Below are positions 61,566-64,000 of a DNA stretch of 64,000 nt, piece after piece (the first letter of the stretch is position 1; each line of letters starts with the position of its first letter). This DNA is from Halostagnicola sp. A-GB9-2 (GTDB taxonomy: Archaea > Halobacteriota > Halobacteria > Halobacteriales > Natrialbaceae). The notes under the pieces are model-generated. The model was not told where the DNA came from, searched no databases, and saw only the letters and a program-made list of their open reading frames with translations. The DNA is taken from the NCBI RefSeq assembly GCF_030068615.1, contig NZ_JASJOC010000008.1, forward strand, positions 1 to 64,000. Reading direction: 5' to 3'. A program made the position numbers and the translations under genes.

Positions 61566-63260
61566 TTAGTAATCGTCCGGCAGTTTGTCCTCTCGCTTGA
61601 GTTCCTCTATGATTCGTTCTTCAAGGTTGACCTTCGCAATCTTCCCGACTTCCGTCCGCGGAAGTTCGTCGATGACCTCCAGTCGCTCCGGTCGTTTGAA
61701 GACGGCAATGCCACGGTCACTGAGGAACGACTGCAGGTTCTCGAGCGTAAACTCGTCTGTGCTCTCGCGCAGTTCGACGAATGCCGCGGGTCGTTCGCCC
61801 AGTCGCTCGTCGGGGATACCGATCACCGCGACGTTCTCGATTGCCTCGTGCTCGATGATTACGTCCTCGAGATCCGGTGCGTAGATGTTCTCTCCGCCGC
61901 GGATAATCGTCTCCTTGATTCGACCGTGCACGCGGTATTTTCCGTCGGTATCGACCGAGAGTACGTCCTCGGTGTAGAACCAGCCGTTGTCATCGAAGTT
62001 TTCGGCGTTCTCCTCCGGCGTCCGGAAATAGCCGGTGAAATAGCCAGGTCCGCGGACGGAGAGTTCGCCCTGTTCACCCTGTTCGACCTCCGCTTGACGG
62101 TCGGTGCCGACGATTCTGACTTCGTCCGCGTCGGGAGCGATGGGACGACCGACGGTGTTCGCCTGTGTATCGACGTCGTCGTCGGGGCGCGTACAGATAA
62201 GCGGCCCTTCGGCCATCCCGAAGATGTTGCAAAAGCCGATCCCGTACTCGTCGACCAGTTCGTAGACGACGCGAGGCGGAACTTTCTGTCCGCCGCTGAT
62301 GAGGGCCTCGAGCGATGACAGGTCGTAGGAGTCTCGGTCGGGATGCTCGAGGATGTCGACGAGTTGCGTCGGGACCGGCAGCGAGTACGTTCCGCCGACA
62401 TCCTCGATGAGTTGCATCAGTCGGTCTGGTTTGAGCACCGGTTCGACCGCGACCGTCGCTCCCGCCCAGAACGCCGAGCCGACGACGCAACACAGCGAGG
62501 CGTTGTGACCGATCGGGACGCTCGGGAAGCCGACCCAGTCGTCTTCGACGCCGACCGCGTCGGCCATCTGCCCCCACTGGAAGACGTAGTCGTTGTGCGT
62601 TCGCGGGATTCCCTTCGGAAGCCCCGTCGTCCCGCCGGACAGCAACATAACGCCGGGATCGCTCGGGTTAACGTCGACCGGCGACAGATCCTCGGGTTCG
62701 GACGCCGATCGCAGGCTATCGAACGCCGTCCAGTGTTCGGGAAGCTGCTGGTCCTCGCCGGCGACGGCCACGAGCCGTTCCAGATCCGGGTACTCGCCGG
62801 CGAACTCGTCAACGAACTCGACGAAATCGAACCCGAGGTCGTACCGCGAACCGGTCGTAACGAACGCCTTCGCGTCGGTTAGTTCGATCACGTGGCGAGC
62901 TTCGCTCTCGCGGTGGCGGGGCAACAGCATGACCGGAACGACGCCGAGCCGGGAGCAGGCAAAAAATGCCTCGACGAATTCCACCGTATTGGGAAGCTGG
63001 AAGACGACCCTGTCGAGTCGCTCGAGGGTCGTTTCGCGCTGGAGGGACGCGGCGATCCGCGCGGAGTTTTCGGCGAGTTCTGCGTAACTCAGCTCCCTGT
63101 CGGGACCGATGAGTGCGGTTCGGTTGGGATGGTGTTCGACTCGCTCGTCGAGTACGGCGTGGAACGGTCGTTCCTTCCAGTGCCCCTCTTCGATGTACGA
63201 CTCTGCCCGATCGTCCGGAAACGGTACGTAGCCCTCGATCTCCGCTGACGGTAGTTGCAT
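61566..63260 (-). CDS. adenylate-forming aryl/acyl-CoA ligase (EntE/DhbE-like)
   Basis: A 564-aa ANL-superfamily ligase that activates a carboxylic acid with ATP. The P-loop-like motif is LLSGGTTGLPKGIPRTHNDY, the hinge is YRVHGRIKETIIRGGENI and the catalytic Lys lies in PRTEVGKIAKVNL. The N-terminal PFPDDRAESYIEEGHWKE and overall length resemble 2,3-dihydroxybenzoate and salicylate AMP ligases. It is divergent from a flavin monooxygenase resembling salicylyl-CoA 5-hydroxylase, which suggests an aryl-CoA route to gentisate. ATG 63260 is 26-35 bp after a TATA-like element. Confidence 0.85.
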   Translation of the reverse strand: MQLPSAEIEGYVPFPDDRAESYIEEGHWKERPFHAVLDERVEHHPNRTALIGPDRELSYAELAENSARIAASLQRETTLERLDRVVFQLPNTVEFVEAFFACSRLGVVPVMLLPRHRESEARHVIELTDAKAFVTTGSRYDLGFDFVEFVDEFAGEYPDLERLVAVAGEDQQLPEHWTAFDSLRSASEPEDLSPVDVNPSDPGVMLLSGGTTGLPKGIPRTHNDYVFQWGQMADAVGVEDDWVGFPSVPIGHNASLCCVVGSAFWAGATVAVEPVLKPDRLMQLIEDVGGTYSLPVPTQLVDILEHPDRDSYDLSSLEALISGGQKVPPRVVYELVDEYGIGFCNIFGMAEGPLICTRPDDDVDTQANTVGRPIAPDADEVRIVGTDRQAEVEQGEQGELSVRGPGYFTGYFRTPEENAENFDDNGWFYTEDVLSVDTDGKYRVHGRIKETIIRGGENIYAPDLEDVIIEHEAIENVAVIGIPDERLGERPAAFVELRESTDEFTLENLQSFLSDRGIAVFKRPERLEVIDELPRTEVGKIAKVNLEERIIEELKREDKLPDDY

Positions 63261-63466
63261 TCACTCACTAGTATTCGGGTATCGGCATTTAATTGCTGTG
63301 TTGCTGGGAAGACACGTCCGCCTTACTGAACGAATTTCGCCCTTCAACGTCTTCACCGCGTCCACGGCACGTTCGCGCCCGCCTCTGTGAGCCGCTCCGC
63401 GATCGGTACTCCTGCGTTGCGCTACACGAAATAATTAAGAAGCACCGCGGGCCATGTGTAGACGTT
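63261..63466. promoter_or_regulatory. divergent promoter region, ligase / flavin monooxygenase
   Basis: TATA-like CAATTAAATG on the minus strand (about 63286-63295) serves the ligase. ATAATTAAGA (63431-63440) on the plus strand lies 27-36 bp before an ATG at 63467. No strong dyad recognised. Confidence 0.4.
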
Positions 63467-63535
63467 ATGTGCCCAACGGCGACCATGAGCCAGTGCGACC
63501 AGTGTATGCCACGTCCCGACGAGGTGACCGTGTGA
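63467..63535 (+). CDS. possible 22-aa leader peptide with CxxC
   Basis: MCPTATMSQCDQCMPRPDEV followed by two residues and a TGA that overlaps the monooxygenase ATG by one base. It starts at the right distance from a TATA-like element for a leaderless message. It may be a leader peptide, or just the 5' untranslated region of the monooxygenase. Confidence 0.3.
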   Translation: MCPTATMSQCDQCMPRPDEVTV

Positions 63536-64000
63536 TGGATGTCTCGGTAATCGGCGGCGGGCCGGGTGGACTCTACGCGGGCATCCTCCTCCAGAGTGCG
63601 AATCCCGACTGGGAGATCATCGTCCACGAGCGCAATCCACAGGGCGTTACGTACGGCTGGGGGATCGTCCTGCCGAATCGGACGCTCTCCAACCTGCGGG
63701 AGGCTGACAAACCCTCTTACGAAGCCATCGACGAGCGGTCGACCCAATGGGAACCGTTCGACCTCTACTACGGGAACGAGCGTTACCGCTCGTCCGGCCA
63801 CTCGTTCGCGAGCATGCTGCGGACGGATCTCCTGGAACTCCTCCAGGAACGCTGTCGCGACCTCGGCGTGACGCTCGAGTTCGAGAGCGAGATCGACGAC
63901 CCCCAGTCGCTGGCCGCGGCGTCAGATCTAGTGATCGGTGCCGACGGAATCCACAGCGAGACGCGGTCCGAATTCGCCGACGAATTTGGCTCCGAGACCA
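63535..64000 (+). CDS. FAD-dependent monooxygenase, salicylyl-CoA 5-hydroxylase-like (partial)
   Basis: The first 155 residues of a flavoprotein hydroxylase; the gene runs off the right edge. The FAD motif VIGGGPGGLYAGILLQ and the later LVIGADGIHSETR are clear. TYGWGIVLPNRTLSNLREAD and SMLRTDLLELLQERCRDLG are typical of hydroxylases that act on aryl-CoA thioesters. With the divergent ligase it would hydroxylate the CoA-activated aromatic acid. The start at 63535 overlaps the small upstream frame by one base. Confidence 0.85.
   Translation, partial: MDVSVIGGGPGGLYAGILLQSANPDWEIIVHERNPQGVTYGWGIVLPNRTLSNLREADKPSYEAIDERSTQWEPFDLYYGNERYRSSGHSFASMLRTDLLELLQERCRDLGVTLEFESEIDDPQSLAAASDLVIGADGIHSETRSEFADEFGSET

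Noticed and set aside
1-64000. tRNA, rRNA or CRISPR sequences.
   Set aside because: A few GGTTCGA-like matches lack the surrounding cloverleaf, and no regularly spaced repeats were found.

Overview
The window reads as a haloarchaeal (class Halobacteria) chromosome or large replicon. The proteins are strongly acidic, third codon positions are GC-rich over most of the window, and many genes have a TATA-like element 25-35 bp before the start codon, as expected for leaderless transcripts. The insertion elements belong to families common in haloarchaea (ISH3, ISH8/IS4, IS1595, IS6). FolC-FolP fusion, HTH_10 and RdfA-type sequences point the same way. No rRNA, tRNA or CRISPR array was seen.

The central theme is one-carbon metabolism, and the gene set fits oxidation of glycine betaine and other N-methyl compounds through tetrahydrofolate (THF). 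Uptake: an OpuA/ProU-type ABC transporter (6135-9434) and a BCCT carrier (40225-41841). First demethylation: a Rieske oxygenase of the glycine-betaine-monooxygenase type (22781-23914), with a second copy at 9855-10865 that has lost its Rieske cluster. Next demethylations: two DAO-GcvT fusion proteins of the dimethylglycine/sarcosine dehydrogenase type (28213-30786 and 50165-52717). Glycine plus methylene-THF to serine: GlyA (38023-39273). Serine to pyruvate: a PLP dehydratase cotranscribed with the second demethylase (52745-53983), with RidA (37504-37884) to clear enamine intermediates. C1 disposal: FolD (49091-49984), PurU (14483-15460), a glutathione-independent formaldehyde dehydrogenase-like enzyme (11665-12828) and a molybdenum formate dehydrogenase (31833-36685). 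Folate supply: FolC-FolP (17312-19726) and PabB/PabA (46451-48528). PEP carboxylase (43196-45886) could provide anaplerosis. A creatininase-family protein and a betaine-aldehyde-dehydrogenase-like enzyme may feed the same route. Enzyme families are read from sequence; the pathway assignment is inferred from co-location.

Layout. 1-9.8 kb: relatively AT-rich segment with an IS6 relic, an ALDH/Rieske ferredoxin/amidohydrolase operon, IclR and the ABC transporter. 9.8-24 kb: C1 and folate genes bracketed by two inverted Rieske oxygenase copies. 24-28 kb: putative DNA-binding protein, creatininase, HbpS-like protein and a broken deacylase. 28-43 kb: first demethylase, formate dehydrogenase, RidA, GlyA, BCCT, then a broken second SHMT and an IS1595 relic. 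43-54 kb: PEP carboxylase, PabB/PabA, FolD, second demethylase and dehydratase. 54-60 kb: a decayed, AT-rich zone with an rdfA relic, an HTH_10 regulator, an IclR relic and an ISH8-like element inside an ISH3 element. 60-64 kb: IclR, an aryl/acyl adenylate-forming ligase and the start of a flavin monooxygenase, probably an aromatic-acid module continuing past the edge.

The region looks assembled in stages: several pathway steps are duplicated (Rieske oxygenase, demethylase, RidA, SHMT), and for three of these four one copy is broken or lacks its cofactor site.
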